A stretch of DNA of 64,000 nt from Rhizobium sp. SL42. Lineage in GTDB: Bacteria; Pseudomonadota; Alphaproteobacteria; Rhizobiales; Rhizobiaceae. This document shows positions 44,422 through 54,472 of this stretch, piece after piece (the first letter of the stretch is position 1; each line of letters begins with the position of its first letter). Below the pieces are notes generated by a model. That model saw only the letters and a program-made list of their open reading frames with translations, was not told the DNA's origin and did no database searches. Location: positions 262,001-326,000 of the forward strand of contig NZ_CP063397.1 of the NCBI RefSeq assembly GCF_021729845.1. Direction: 5' to 3'. The position numbers and the translations under genes were made by a program.

Positions 44422-45357
44422 ATGGCCAAGCAAACCAGAAACGTCACCCTGATCGGCGTGCCGCTCGAAGAAGGATCCGGACGCGGTGGTTGCGCCATGG
44501 GCCCGGCCGCACTGCGCATTGCCGGCATTGCCCCGGCGCTCGTCGATCTCGGCTACACCGTCGATGACGCGGGCGACCTGCGCCCGGCGCCGGCCGCTGA
44601 TCTGCCGGTCATGGACAAGGCCAAGCATCTGGCCATCGTCGGGGCCTTTGCCCGCGCGCTCGAGGCTGCCACCTATGAGGCCGCAACCAAGGGCTCGGTG
44701 CCTGTCCTGCTTGGCGGCGACCACAGCCTTTCGATGGGCAGTGTCTCCGGCATGGCGCGATACGCACACGATGCCGGCCGCCCGCTCTTCGTCCTCTGGC
44801 TCGATGCCCATTCCGACTTCAATGCGCCGGCGACTTCTCCGTCCGGCAATATTCACGGCATGCCTGTCGCATTTTTCTGCGGCAAGGCCGAATTCGCACC
44901 GATCCTTGATCCGGCCCGTCCGCTGGTCAACCCGAGCCATGTCTACCAGGTCGGCATAAGGTCCGTCGATGACGAGGAACGCCGACTGATCTCCGAAAAT
45001 GCGGTCAACGTCTACGACATGCGCGCGATCGATGAAGAAGGCATGGCAGGGATCCTGAAGCAGATCCTGAAGGACGTCCGCGAGGCGAATGCGCTTCTGC
45101 ATGTCAGTCTCGACGTCGATTTCCTCGATCCGGGCATCGCACCCGGCGTCGGCACGACCGTGCCCGGCGGCGCAACCTTTCGTGAAGCCCATCTGATCAT
45201 GGAGCTTCTGCACGACAGCGGCCTGGTGTCGTCGCTCGATCTCGTCGAACTGAACCCTTTCCTCGACGACCGCGGCCGCAGCGCCCATGTGATGGTTGAT
45301 CTGGCCGCAAGCCTGTTCGGCAAGCGTATTCTCGACCGCCCGACACGAGCCGGATAA
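44422..45357 (+). CDS. Arginase
   Basis: A 311-residue ureohydrolase that splits arginine into ornithine and urea. Metal-binding motifs are GGDHSLSMGS, DAHSDFNAP (Asp/His) and SLDVDFLDPGIAPGVGT. The ATG at 44422 (MAKQTRNVTLIGVP) has AAGGAT upstream; the frame opens to 44197 but that overlaps the divergent gene. It is separate from the Lrp regulator on the other strand, which is the probable regulator of this gene. Confidence 0.93.
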   Translation: MAKQTRNVTLIGVPLEEGSGRGGCAMGPAALRIAGIAPALVDLGYTVDDAGDLRPAPAADLPVMDKAKHLAIVGAFARALEAATYEAATKGSVPVLLGGDHSLSMGSVSGMARYAHDAGRPLFVLWLDAHSDFNAPATSPSGNIHGMPVAFFCGKAEFAPILDPARPLVNPSHVYQVGIRSVDDEERRLISENAVNVYDMRAIDEEGMAGILKQILKDVREANALLHVSLDVDFLDPGIAPGVGTTVPGGATFREAHLIMELLHDSGLVSSLDLVELNPFLDDRGRSAHVMVDLAASLFGKRILDRPTRAG

Positions 45358-45605
45358 ATCCTTAAAGCTTAATTTAGCACATCACTAATACGCTTCTTTT
45401 TACGTGACTTCGGTCGTCCTGATCGTCAAGCCGGTTGTAAAATTTGTATAAAATGACGGGCAAATGATCAACCGTTGCGCGAAAGCTCTGATATATTTGA
45501 GCCTCTCTTAAGACTTGATAGCCATAATTGACCCCTAGAAATTGGCGGCTTCCCTCAATGGAGGCCGCCAATCTGTATCGAACCGCGGTCGACCCGGAGG
45601 GCAAT

Positions 45606-47390
45606 ATGGCATTTCTATTGGCAAATGCAGGCGATTCAAAATCGATCCTGACGGCATTGGGTCGATCCCAGGCGATCATCGAATTCAACCTCGACGGGAC
45701 GATCCTGACGGCAAACGAAAATTTCTGTCGCACGCTGGGCTACAGCCTGAGCGAGATCAAAGGCAAGCATCACCGTATGTTCTGCGAGCCGGCCTATGTG
45801 GCCAGCCCGGAATATCGCGAATTCTGGGCAAGCCTTGGGCGGGGCCAATTCGACAGCCGCGAATACAAGCGCATTGCCAAGGACGGCTCGGAGATCTGGA
45901 TCCAGGCCTCCTACAATCCGGTCATGCGCGGCGGAAAGCCATACAAGATCGTCAAGTTCGCTACGGATATCACGGCGAGAAAGCAGAAGTCGGCGGAAGA
46001 CAGCGGCAAGCTGGAAGCCATTTCCCGCGTCCAGGCGACCATCGAGTTCACCCCCACCGGCGAAATCCTCACCGCCAATGCAAACTTCCTCAAGACGCTC
46101 GGCTACAGCCTGACCGAAATCGTCGGTCAGAATCACGCGATCTTCTGTGAGGCGGATTACACACGCACGGAAGACTATCGCAAGTTCTGGCAGACGCTGG
46201 CGTCCGGGCAATATGTCGCCGAGGAATTCAAGCGCATCGGCAAGGGCGGCAAGGTCGTCTGGATCCAGGCCTCCTACAATCCGATTTTCGATGCAAGCGG
46301 CCGCGTCTTCAAGGTTGTCAAATATGCGACCGACGTGACCGAGCGTGTCCGCGCCGTCGATGAATTGGCTCATGGGCTGACCGCGCTTGCCAATGGCGAC
46401 CTGACGGCCCGCATCGAGAAGCCCTTCATTCCGGCGCTTGAGAAGACCCGCACGGATTTCAATGCCTCGATCGAAAAGCTTCATCAGGCGATCCGCACGG
46501 TCAACGGCAATACCGAGGCCATCGCGGCCGGCTCCTCCGAGATCCGCACCGCCTCCGACAGCCTGTCGAAGCGCACCGAACAGCAGGCCGCCGCGATCGA
46601 GGAGACCGCGACAGCACTGGAGCAGATCACCCAGACCGTGTCCAACAGCTCCCAGCGCGCCATCGAGGCCGGGCAGATGGTGGGCCGGACCAAGTCTGCG
46701 GCGGAGCGATCCGGCGATGTCGTCAAGAGAGCGGTCGGTGCGATGGACCAGATTGAAAATTCGTCGCGCGAGATTTCCAACATCATCGGCGTGATCGACG
46801 ATATTGCCTTCCAGACCAATCTGCTCGCCTTGAACGCAGGCGTGGAAGCAGCCCGTGCGGGCGAAGCCGGCAAGGGCTTTGCCGTCGTCGCACAGGAGGT
46901 CCGCGAACTGGCGCAACGATCGGCCAACGCGGCCAAGGAAATCAAGGCCCTCATCACCACATCGTCCGGCCAGGTTAAGAACGGCGTCGATCTCGTCGGT
47001 GAAACCGGCAAGGCGCTGGAACAGATCGTCTCGGAAGTCCAGGACATCAACCTGAATGTCATCGCCATCGTCGAGGCATCAAAGGAACAGTCGACCGCGC
47101 TTCTGGAAATCAACCGGGCGGTCAACGCACTGGACCAGAACACCCAGCAGAACGCCGCCATGGTCGAGGAATCCACCGCCGCCAGCCACAGCCTCGCGCG
47201 CGAAGCGGCCACCCTTCGCAGTCTTGTTGCGCAGTTTAGAATTGGGCAACACTCTTCGCATATTATACACCAAGCGCGTCCTGATGCCCCTCCTGTTGCA
47301 TCGCCGGCACGCAAACTCATGGCTCAGGTCGCTCGCGCCGCAGGCGTAGGTGCATCGGCCAAGGCACAGGAAGGTTGGGAAGATTTCTAA
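45606..47390 (+). CDS. Soluble PAS-PAS methyl-accepting chemotaxis protein (BdlA-like)
   Basis: A 594-residue chemoreceptor without transmembrane helices. Two tandem PAS domains, about residues 19-120 and 140-240, are very alike (each has IEF, LTAN, LGYSL, IxGxx[12 protein letters not shown]), so they arose by duplication. The C-terminal signalling domain includes the hairpin tip [34 protein letters not shown] core. It ends GWEDF, a CheR/CheB-type tether. ATG at 45606 has GGAGG; an upstream TTG at 45528 is less likely. Overlaps cheW by one base (TAATG). Confidence 0.88.
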   Translation: MAFLLANAGDSKSILTALGRSQAIIEFNLDGTILTANENFCRTLGYSLSEIKGKHHRMFCEPAYVASPEYREFWASLGRGQFDSREYKRIAKDGSEIWIQASYNPVMRGGKPYKIVKFATDITARKQKSAEDSGKLEAISRVQATIEFTPTGEILTANANFLKTLGYSLTEIVGQNHAIFCEADYTRTEDYRKFWQTLASGQYVAEEFKRIGKGGKVVWIQASYNPIFDASGRVFKVVKYATDVTERVRAVDELAHGLTALANGDLTARIEKPFIPALEKTRTDFNASIEKLHQAIRTVNGNTEAIAAGSSEIRTASDSLSKRTEQQAAAIEETATALEQITQTVSNSSQRAIEAGQMVGRTKSAAERSGDVVKRAVGAMDQIENSSREISNIIGVIDDIAFQTNLLALNAGVEAARAGEAGKGFAVVAQEVRELAQRSANAAKEIKALITTSSGQVKNGVDLVGETGKALEQIVSEVQDINLNVIAIVEASKEQSTALLEINRAVNALDQNTQQNAAMVEESTAASHSLAREAATLRSLVAQFRIGQHSSHIIHQARPDAPPVASPARKLMAQVARAAGVGASAKAQEGWEDF

Positions 47391-47869
47391 TGGCAACCAC
47401 GATCAGTTCGACTAGCTTCAGCGGGGAAACCCTCGAGATCATCGCGTTCCGGCTTCATGATCAGGAATTTTGCGTCAAGACGACCACGATCCGCGAAATC
47501 CGCGGCTGGGCTCCGTCGACGCCGATCCCGCACGCACCGGCCGACGTCATCGGCGTGATGAACCTCCGCGGCTCGGTGATCCCGATCATCGACCTTGCCT
47601 ACAAGCTGGGCATGAAGTCTACGGTTGCCAATGAACGCTCTGCCATCGTGGTTGCAGAAGTGCACAATATGGTCATCGGTATGCTGGTCGACCGTGTTTC
47701 GGACATCCTGACCATCCCGTCCAGCCAGGTTCAGCCGGTGCCGGAAATCTCCGCCTCCTTCGACAAGACCTTCTCCGAGGGCATCATTGCCAACGAAAAC
47801 GGCATGATCTGCTTCCTCAACCTCGCGAAGATGTTCAAGGGCAGCGACCTGGAAGATCTGGCCGCGTAA
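47390..47869 (+). CDS. cheW: CheW chemotaxis coupling protein
   Basis: A 159-residue SH3-like adaptor joining receptors to CheA. Family features include IIAFRLHDQEFCVKTTTIREI, PHAPADVIGVMNLRGSVIPIIDL and a conserved NERSAIVVAE. Its ATG overlaps the chemoreceptor stop by one base, so the pair is translated together. A terminator follows, and no cheA or other che gene is in the window, so this is a dedicated receptor-adaptor unit outside the main cluster. Confidence 0.93.
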   Translation: MATTISSTSFSGETLEIIAFRLHDQEFCVKTTTIREIRGWAPSTPIPHAPADVIGVMNLRGSVIPIIDLAYKLGMKSTVANERSAIVVAEVHNMVIGMLVDRVSDILTIPSSQVQPVPEISASFDKTFSEGIIANENGMICFLNLAKMFKGSDLEDLAA

Positions 47870-47897
47870 TTGTCGGCCTATTGCGGTCCAAGATGAC

Positions 47898-47924
47898 AAA
47901 AAGCGGCCTGTGGCCGCTTTTTTT
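47898..47924 (+). terminator. Rho-independent terminator after cheW
   Basis: AAAAAGCGGCC pairs with GGCCGCTTTTT around a TGT loop and runs into seven Ts. It also lies just downstream of the convergent fdsD gene. Confidence 0.85.
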
Positions 47925-47977
47925 GCGTTCAGAATTACCCGGCGAGACCATGGAACGCTGCGTTGGCCGCCAGTCGC

Positions 47978-48244
47978 TCAGGACGGCGACATCTGAGACG
48001 GGCTGTGTGCTGCCACCGGATCGGGGCGCTCGATCTTTGCAGCCGCCTCGACAACCAGCGGCAGGAAACCGTCTTGATGTGCATCGATCATCTCGAAGAA
48101 GCGGCGGCGCATGCGCTTCTCCCAGAATTTGTTGATATGTAAGGCAACGCCATCCACCCGCACGTCCGCCGGCTGGGACAGGAAAAAGGTGGCGATCTGG
48201 TTGGCCATCCGCACGAGCTTTTCGTCAGTGCCGCTATGAGACAT
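47978..48244 (-). CDS. fdsD: Formate dehydrogenase delta subunit (FdsD)
   Basis: An 88-residue small subunit at the end of the fds operon, matching the NAD-dependent formate dehydrogenase delta subunit in length and in the block VRMANQIATFFLSQPADVRVDGVALHINKFW. It may help cofactor handling or stability. Its start lies inside the fdhD 3' end (11-base overlap), so it is translated with the operon. Confidence 0.85.
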   Translation of the reverse strand: MSHSGTDEKLVRMANQIATFFLSQPADVRVDGVALHINKFWEKRMRRRFFEMIDAHQDGFLPLVVEAAAKIERPDPVAAHSPSQMSPS

Positions 48245-49061
48245 GGTGGAACACTCCCTGGATCACTTTTTCAGACCCGGTAAAAATTTCGAAATCATCG
48301 TCGCGGGCAATTCCGATCAGGGTCATGCCCGCCTTTTCCGCGGTGCGAATGGCCAGGGCCGTCGGCGCGGAAATCGCGATCAGCATCGGGGAACCGAGCG
48401 CCGCCGTCTTCTGCACCATCTCGACCGATAGCCGGCTGGTGACCACCACCGCCCCTTCGGTCGGCGACCATCCACCGATGAGGACGGCACCGGCAAGCTT
48501 GTCGAGCGCATTGTGGCGCCCGACATCTTCCCGGATCGCCACGACTCCACGGCCGGGCATGTAGAAACCGGCTCCATGCACCGCCCGCGTTTCGCGATTG
48601 AGCTTTTGCCCCTCGCCCAGCAGACGCACGGCCTCGGCGACCTGCGCTGGAGTAAGGGCGAAATCACTGCCGGCAACGACCGGCACCTCTCGCGTCGCCT
48701 GCTCGATCGATTCGATGCCGCAAAGACCACATCCGACCGGGCCGGCCATGCGCCTGCGCCGCGAGGTCAGGGCCTGCGCAGTCCCGTCCACCAGCACCAC
48801 CTGCACATCGATCCCGTCACCCGCCTCAACCGCCTCGATATCGACGATTTCGCGCGCATGTCCGATAATGCCTTCGGCCAGGGAAAACCCAACGGCAAAA
48901 TCCTCGAGATCGTCGGGCGTCGCCATCATCACGGCATGGGTGCTGCCGCCATAGGAAAAGGCGATCGGCACTTCCTCCGGCACCAGCCGACTTCCGTCCG
49001 TCATCAGTCCCCGACGACTGCGGATTTCCCGAACGGCAAGGGTCACGTTTCGGCGGGTCAC
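48234..49061 (-). CDS. fdhD: Formate dehydrogenase accessory sulfurtransferase FdhD
   Basis: A 275-residue protein that transfers sulfur from IscS to the Mo cofactor and is needed for active formate dehydrogenase. The CxxC active site is CGLCG (about residues 118-122), and DDLEDFAVGF and GRHNALDKL are canonical. Start is a GTG at 49061 (then ACCCGC). It lies 98 bases downstream of fdsA and overlaps fdsD. Confidence 0.93.
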   Translation of the reverse strand: MTRRNVTLAVREIRSRRGLMTDGSRLVPEEVPIAFSYGGSTHAVMMATPDDLEDFAVGFSLAEGIIGHAREIVDIEAVEAGDGIDVQVVLVDGTAQALTSRRRRMAGPVGCGLCGIESIEQATREVPVVAGSDFALTPAQVAEAVRLLGEGQKLNRETRAVHGAGFYMPGRGVVAIREDVGRHNALDKLAGAVLIGGWSPTEGAVVVTSRLSVEMVQKTAALGSPMLIAISAPTALAIRTAEKAGMTLIGIARDDDFEIFTGSEKVIQGVFHHVS

Positions 49062-49159
49062 GCTGTCGGTCCCTTCCTAGCGTTGCGCCCGCGCCGGCGG
49101 ATGCGTTGCGCAGGTCGCGTCACGGCCAGTGTCAAAGAGCCAGACGACAGCGCCATGCC

Positions 49160-52042
49160 TCACTCCGCAGCCTCTAGCTTGCCGACGATGCGACGCGAGC
49201 GACGGGACAGTTCTTCATAGTCTTCCTGCCATTCGGTCGGGCCGTTCGACGGCGAGACCTGCACCGCGGTCACCTTGTATTCCGGGCAGTTTGTCGCCCA
49301 GTCGGAGAAGTCCGTGGTGATCACGTTGGCCTGCGTATCGGGATGATGGAAGGTGGTATAGACGACGCCCGGAGATACCCGGTCGGTCAGCAACGCGCGC
49401 AGCGTCGTGTCCCCCGCGCGGCTGGTCAACTTGATCCAGTCGCCATCCTTGATCCCCCGCTGCTCGGCATCGTGCGGATGCACCTCCAGCCGGTCCTCGC
49501 CGTGCCAAACCGTGTTTTCGGTGCGCCGGGTCTGTGCGCCGACATTGTACTGCGACAGAATGCGGCCGGTGGTCAGTAGCAGCGGGAAACGCGGCCCTGT
49601 GCGTTCGTCCGTCGCGACATATTCGGTGCGGATGAACTTACCCCTTCCGCGCACGAATCCGTCGGTATGCATGATTGGCGAGCCATCTGGATGTGCTTCG
49701 TTGCAAGGCCACTGAACCGATCCCATCGTCTCGAGATAGGCATAGGAAACCTTGGCAAAGCTCGGCGTGGTCGCGGCAATCTCGTCCATGATTTCGGACG
49801 GATGACTATAGGTCCAGTTCAGCCCCATCGCCTGGGCAAGCTTCTGTGTCACTTCCCAGTCGCCATAGCCGTTCTTCGGGCTCATCACCTTGCGCACGCG
49901 GTTGATCCGGCGTTCGGCATTGGTGAAGGTGCCATCCTTCTCCAGGAAAGTCGAACCCGGCAGGAAGACATGGGCATAGTTGGCCGTCTCGTTGAGGAAG
50001 AGGTCGTGCACCACGACGCATTCCATCGCGGCCAGACCGGCCGACACATGTTTGGTGTCCGGGTCGGACTGGAGAATGTCCTCGCCCTGGATATAGATGC
50101 CCTTGAACGTGCCGTCGACGGCCGCATCGAGCATGTTGGGGATGCGAAGGCCCGGCTCATCGCTAAGCGTCACGCCCCAGAGTTTTTCAAAGGTGTCGCG
50201 CGTGGCGTCGTCCGAAACATGACGGTAGCCTGGAAACTCGTGCGGGAAAGAGCCCATGTCGCAGGAACCCTGCACATTGTTCTGCCCACGCAATGGGTTC
50301 ACGCCCACACCGGGACGACCGATATTTCCGGTCACCATGGAGAGGTTGGCGATTGCCATGACGGTCGTCGAACCCTGACTGTGTTCCGTCACGCCCAGAC
50401 CGTAGTAGATCGCGCCATTGCCGCCGGTGGCATAGAGACGTGCAGCGCCGCGCAGGTCGGCAGCCGGGACGCCGGTGAATGCCTCGGTCGCCTCAGGGCT
50501 GTGCTGCGGCTCGGCGACAAACGCCGCCCAATCCTCGAATTCCGACCAGTCGCAGCGTTCGCGAATGAAAGCCTCGGCGAACAGACCTTCGGTCACGATG
50601 ACATGCGCCATGGCAGTCATCACGGCGACATTGGTGCCAGGCTTCAGCGGCAGGTGGAAGGCTGCCTCGATATGCGGGCTGCGGACGATATCGGTCCGGC
50701 GCGGATCGATGACGATCAGTTTCGCGCCCTGGCGCAACCGCTTCTTCAGCCGCGACCCGAAGACCGGATGACCGTCCGTCGGGTTGGCACCGATGACCAC
50801 GACCACATCGGAATGCTCGACGCTGTCGAAATCCTGCGTTCCCGCCGACGTACCGAAGGCCTGGCCCAGGCCATAGCCTGTCGGCGAATGGCAGACGCGG
50901 GCGCAGGTATCGACATTGTTGTTGCCGAAGCCGGCGCGGATCAGCTTCTGCACCAGATAGGTTTCTTCGTTCGTGCAACGCGACGAAGTGATGCCGCCAA
51001 TCGCCTCGCGCCCGTACTGATACTGGATCCGCTTGAATTCAGCCGCGATATGGGCAAAGGCCTCGTCCCAGGTTACCTCACGCCAGGGATCGCTGATATT
51101 CTCGCGCACCATCGGATTGAGGATGCGGTCCTTATGGCTTGCGTAACCATAGGCGAACCGTCCCTTGACGCAGGAATGGCCGCGATTGGCCTTGCCGTCC
51201 TTCCACGGAACCATCCGCACCAGCTCTTCGCCTCGCATTTCCGCCTTGAACGAACAGCCGACGCCGCAATAGGCGCAGGTCGTAACGACAGAATGCTCCG
51301 GCTGGCCGATGGCAATCACCGACTTTTCGGTCAGCGTGGCGGTCGGACAGGCCTGCACGCAGGCGCCGCAGGAGACACATTCGGAGGAGAGGAAGTCTTC
51401 GTGCGCACCAGGTGACACACGGCTGCCGAAACCACGTCCCTCGATGGTCAGCGCGAACGTACCCTGCACTTCCTCGCAAGCCCTCACGCAACGCGAACAG
51501 ACGATGCATTTGGCCGGGTCATAGGTGAAATACGGATTGCTTTCGTCCTTCGGCATGTAGCGGGCATTGCTTTCGCCAGCACCCGAGCGCGCCTTGACGT
51601 GATTGTCACCCTCGTAGCCGTAGCGCACGTCGCGCAGGCCGACAGCGCCCGCCATGTCCTGCAGCTCGCAGTCGCCATTGGCGGCGCATGTCAGACAGTC
51701 GAGCGGGTGGTCGGAAATGTAGAGCTCCATCACACCCTTGCGGATCTGCTTCAGTCGCTCCGTCTGGGTGTGCACGACAAGCCCGGCCGCAACCGGGGTC
51801 GTGCAGGATGCGGGCGTGCCATTGCGGCCCTCGACCTCCACCAGACAGAGCCGGCAGGAGCCGAAGGCATCGACCATGTCGGTGGCGCAGAGTTTCGGCA
51901 CCTGGATGCCGGCCTCCATCGAAGCGCGCATGATCGAGGTGCCGGCGGCGACGGTGATCTCGCGACCGTCAATGGTCAGCGTGACGGTCTCGGTCGCCAG
52001 GGACGCAGGCGTGCCAAAGTCAATTTCCGGAACGAGACCCAT
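49160..52042 (-). CDS. fdsA: NAD-dependent formate dehydrogenase alpha subunit
   Basis: A 960-residue catalytic subunit that oxidises formate at a bis-MGD molybdenum centre. N-terminal ferredoxin-like and 4Fe-4S regions show CRLCLVEVEG, CLTCAANGDC, CIVCSRCVRAC and CVSCGACVQACP; the FDH domain begins CAYCGVGC and the Mo ligand Cys is in VDTCARVCHSPTGYG. The C-terminus is the MGD-binding domain. ATG at 52042 has AAGGAG eight bases upstream. Works with fdsB and fdsG in transferring electrons to NAD. Confidence 0.96.
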   Translation of the reverse strand: MGLVPEIDFGTPASLATETVTLTIDGREITVAAGTSIMRASMEAGIQVPKLCATDMVDAFGSCRLCLVEVEGRNGTPASCTTPVAAGLVVHTQTERLKQIRKGVMELYISDHPLDCLTCAANGDCELQDMAGAVGLRDVRYGYEGDNHVKARSGAGESNARYMPKDESNPYFTYDPAKCIVCSRCVRACEEVQGTFALTIEGRGFGSRVSPGAHEDFLSSECVSCGACVQACPTATLTEKSVIAIGQPEHSVVTTCAYCGVGCSFKAEMRGEELVRMVPWKDGKANRGHSCVKGRFAYGYASHKDRILNPMVRENISDPWREVTWDEAFAHIAAEFKRIQYQYGREAIGGITSSRCTNEETYLVQKLIRAGFGNNNVDTCARVCHSPTGYGLGQAFGTSAGTQDFDSVEHSDVVVVIGANPTDGHPVFGSRLKKRLRQGAKLIVIDPRRTDIVRSPHIEAAFHLPLKPGTNVAVMTAMAHVIVTEGLFAEAFIRERCDWSEFEDWAAFVAEPQHSPEATEAFTGVPAADLRGAARLYATGGNGAIYYGLGVTEHSQGSTTVMAIANLSMVTGNIGRPGVGVNPLRGQNNVQGSCDMGSFPHEFPGYRHVSDDATRDTFEKLWGVTLSDEPGLRIPNMLDAAVDGTFKGIYIQGEDILQSDPDTKHVSAGLAAMECVVVHDLFLNETANYAHVFLPGSTFLEKDGTFTNAERRINRVRKVMSPKNGYGDWEVTQKLAQAMGLNWTYSHPSEIMDEIAATTPSFAKVSYAYLETMGSVQWPCNEAHPDGSPIMHTDGFVRGRGKFIRTEYVATDERTGPRFPLLLTTGRILSQYNVGAQTRRTENTVWHGEDRLEVHPHDAEQRGIKDGDWIKLTSRAGDTTLRALLTDRVSPGVVYTTFHHPDTQANVITTDFSDWATNCPEYKVTAVQVSPSNGPTEWQEDYEELSRRSRRIVGKLEAAE

Positions 52043-52083
52043 CAGAAGGCTCCTTTGAAATCGAAGGAAGGATTGCGCATGTT

Positions 52084-52311
52084 TCAGATCCCTCCCGCTT
52101 GTTTCGTTTCGGCCAGCGTATGCGCCACAAGCGCGTTGGCATGACCATGCCCCAGGCCGTGTGTCTGCTTGAGCCAGTTGACGATCTGCATATGCGTCAA
52201 CCCGGCCTGACCACGGATCAGCGCGACCCAGTGGTCTATCGGCTGGCCATAGGTCTTTTCGATCGACGGAAAGTAGGACGCGGGACCTTTGACCTTGTTC
52301 GCTTCGTTCAT
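52084..52311 (-). CDS. DUF4287-type small protein in the fds operon
   Basis: A 75-residue protein between fdsB and fdsA. It resembles DUF4287: YFPSIEKTYGQPIDHWVALI at the start and QIVNWLKQTHGLGHGHANALVAH at the end. Start overlaps the fdsB stop by four bases (ATGA); the stop is 41 bases before fdsA, so it is translated with the operon. No role in formate oxidation is known to me. It could be a regulator or stabiliser; function unknown. Confidence 0.7.
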   Translation of the reverse strand: MNEANKVKGPASYFPSIEKTYGQPIDHWVALIRGQAGLTHMQIVNWLKQTHGLGHGHANALVAHTLAETKQAGGI

Positions 52312-53864
52312 TCGGCCGCCTCCACCATCGGTGCCGGCGCGAAATCAGCCGGGAAATGCGTCATCGCACTCAGCACGGGATAGGGCGTGAAGCCGCCCAG
52401 CGCGCAAAGCGAACCGAATTTCATCGTGTTGCAGAGGTCTGCCAGCAGTTCGCGGTTCTTTTCCGGCTCGATGCCCTTGGCAATCCTGTCGGCCGTCTCG
52501 ACGCCGCGGGTCGAACCGATGCGACAGGGGGTGCACTTGCCGCAGCTTTCTATGGCGCAGAATTCCATGGCGAACCGCGCCTGCTTCAGCATGTCGGCGG
52601 TATCGTCGAACACGACGATGCCAGCATGGCCGATCAGGCCGTCCCGCGCGGCGAAGGCTTCATAATCGAAGACGGTATCGAAAAGAGCGCGCGGAAAATA
52701 GGCGCCGAGCGGGCCACCGACCTGCACGGCCTTGACCGGACGGCCAGACAGCGTGCCTCCGCCAATCTCATCGATCAGCTGGCCGAGTGTCAGGCCGAAT
52801 GCCGTCTCGTATAGACCGCCATGCTTGATATTGCCGGCGATCTGGATCGGGATCGTGCCATGCGACCGGCCCACGCCGAAATCGCGGTAGAACTGTGCGC
52901 CCTGGTCCATGATGACCGGAATGGAGGCAAGCGACATGACGTTGTTGACCACAGTCGGCTTGCCGAACAGGCCCTGCAGCGCCGGCAACGGCGGCTTGGC
53001 GCGAACGATGCCGCGCTTGCCCTCAAGACTGTTGAGCAGCGAGGTCTCCTCGCCACAGACATAGGCACCGGCGCCTTCGCGCACTTCCATGTCGAAAGCG
53101 TAAGTCGAACCCATAACGGACGGCCCGAGAATTCCGGCGCGGCGGGCGACCGCGATCGCCTCGTCCATCATCGCGATCGCGTAAGGATATTCCGACCGGG
53201 TGTAGACATAGCCCTTGGTGGCACCGGTGGCGATGCCGGCGATGACCATGCCTTCGATCAGCACGAAGGGATCCCCCTCCATGATCATCCGATCCGCAAA
53301 CGTGCCGCTGTCGCCCTCGTCGGCGTTGCAGACGATATATTTCTGGTCCGCCTTCGCGTCAGCCACCGTCTTCCATTTGATCCCGGTCGGAAAGCCCGCC
53401 CCGCCACGACCGCGCAGACCGCTGTTTGTCACCTGGCTGACAATCTCTGCCGGTGGAAGCGCAATCGCCTTTTCCAGACCCTTCAGGCCCTGATAGCGCC
53501 GATAGTCATCCAGCGACAACGGATCCGTGACGCCACAACGCGAGAACGTAAGCCGTGTCTGACTCTTGAGGAACGGAATTTCTTTCGTTTCGCCATGACA
53601 GAGCGGATGCGCACCACCGGCGAGAAAATCGGCATCGAACAGCGCCGGCACGTCCGACGGCGTGACCGGACCGTAAGCGATACGGCCCGCTACTGTCCGA
53701 ACCTCGACCAGAACTTCAAGCCATAGCAGGCCGCGCGAACCGTTGCGAACGATCGTCACATCGAGCCCGCGCGCCTTGGCTTCCCGCTCGATGACCGCAG
53801 CGACCCTGTTGGCACCCACGGCAAGCGCTGCTGAATCACGCGGTACGAATACGGTAACGCTCAT
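52308..53864 (-). CDS. fdsB: NAD-dependent formate dehydrogenase beta subunit
   Basis: A 518-residue NuoF-like subunit: N-terminal thioredoxin-like part about 1-110, then the FMN/NADH-binding domain with GRGGAGFPTGIKW and NADEGDSGTFADR, and the 4Fe-4S ligands ESCGKCTPCRIGSTRG with a later Cys. It accepts electrons from fdsA and reduces NAD. Overlaps fdsG by four bases upstream and the DUF4287 gene by four downstream. Confidence 0.96.
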   Translation of the reverse strand: MSVTVFVPRDSAALAVGANRVAAVIEREAKARGLDVTIVRNGSRGLLWLEVLVEVRTVAGRIAYGPVTPSDVPALFDADFLAGGAHPLCHGETKEIPFLKSQTRLTFSRCGVTDPLSLDDYRRYQGLKGLEKAIALPPAEIVSQVTNSGLRGRGGAGFPTGIKWKTVADAKADQKYIVCNADEGDSGTFADRMIMEGDPFVLIEGMVIAGIATGATKGYVYTRSEYPYAIAMMDEAIAVARRAGILGPSVMGSTYAFDMEVREGAGAYVCGEETSLLNSLEGKRGIVRAKPPLPALQGLFGKPTVVNNVMSLASIPVIMDQGAQFYRDFGVGRSHGTIPIQIAGNIKHGGLYETAFGLTLGQLIDEIGGGTLSGRPVKAVQVGGPLGAYFPRALFDTVFDYEAFAARDGLIGHAGIVVFDDTADMLKQARFAMEFCAIESCGKCTPCRIGSTRGVETADRIAKGIEPEKNRELLADLCNTMKFGSLCALGGFTPYPVLSAMTHFPADFAPAPMVEAAE

Positions 53865-54340
53865 CGGCGTGCCTCCGCAACGATGTCGCTGAGACAGTGT
53901 TCGGAAAGCCTGGCATGCAGTTCGCCGTCAAACATGGCAGCCGGCGCCTGGGCACAGAGCCCGAGACAGAACACCGGTTCGACCGTGATCGCCCCATCGG
54001 CCGTGGTACCGTGCCAGTCGATTCCAAGTCGGGACAGCAGTTTTTCAGCAAGAGGCTCGCCACCCATGGACTGGCAAGCCTCGGCGCGACAGAGCTTCAG
54101 CACATGTCGACCGGACGGATGGTCACGGAAATCGTGATAGAAGGTAATGACGCCATGCACCTCGGCACGCGACAGGTTCAACGCCGTGGCGATGATCTGC
54201 TTGGCGCTTTCCGGGACAAAGCCGAACACAGCCTGGATCTCGTGAAGGATCGGCAGCATCGGACCTTCCAGATGCTTCAAGTCTTCAATGATCGCAGAGA
54301 TGCGGCTTGCCTCATCCTCGGCAATCGCCCGAATATTCAT
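53861..54340 (-). CDS. fdsG: NAD-dependent formate dehydrogenase gamma subunit
   Basis: A 159-residue NuoE-like subunit with a thioredoxin-like fold and a 2Fe-2S cluster, with Cys residues in CRAEACQSMGG and CLGLCAQAPAAM. It relays electrons with fdsB. ATG at 54340 (MNIRAIAED) has GGGAGGA; the frame opens to 54364. It is the first gene of the operon and 132 bases from the upstream LysR gene, which is on the same strand. Confidence 0.94.
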   Translation of the reverse strand: MNIRAIAEDEASRISAIIEDLKHLEGPMLPILHEIQAVFGFVPESAKQIIATALNLSRAEVHGVITFYHDFRDHPSGRHVLKLCRAEACQSMGGEPLAEKLLSRLGIDWHGTTADGAITVEPVFCLGLCAQAPAAMFDGELHARLSEHCLSDIVAEARR

Positions 54341-54472
54341 GTGCCAGTCCTCCCAAACCGACAAGCCGTCCAGATCGCCATGCGCGGGGCTTGCCGCCTC
54401 GAATTGTGCTTGAAGCCTCCCGCAGCGAAATCGCCAGCGATGCCTTTCTCAAGGATGATCGTGTTGGGAGGA

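Noticed and set aside
49667..51415. 582-residue open frame opposite fdsA
   Set aside because: It is a shadow of fdsA, whose cysteine motifs and Mo ligand are intact on the other strand.
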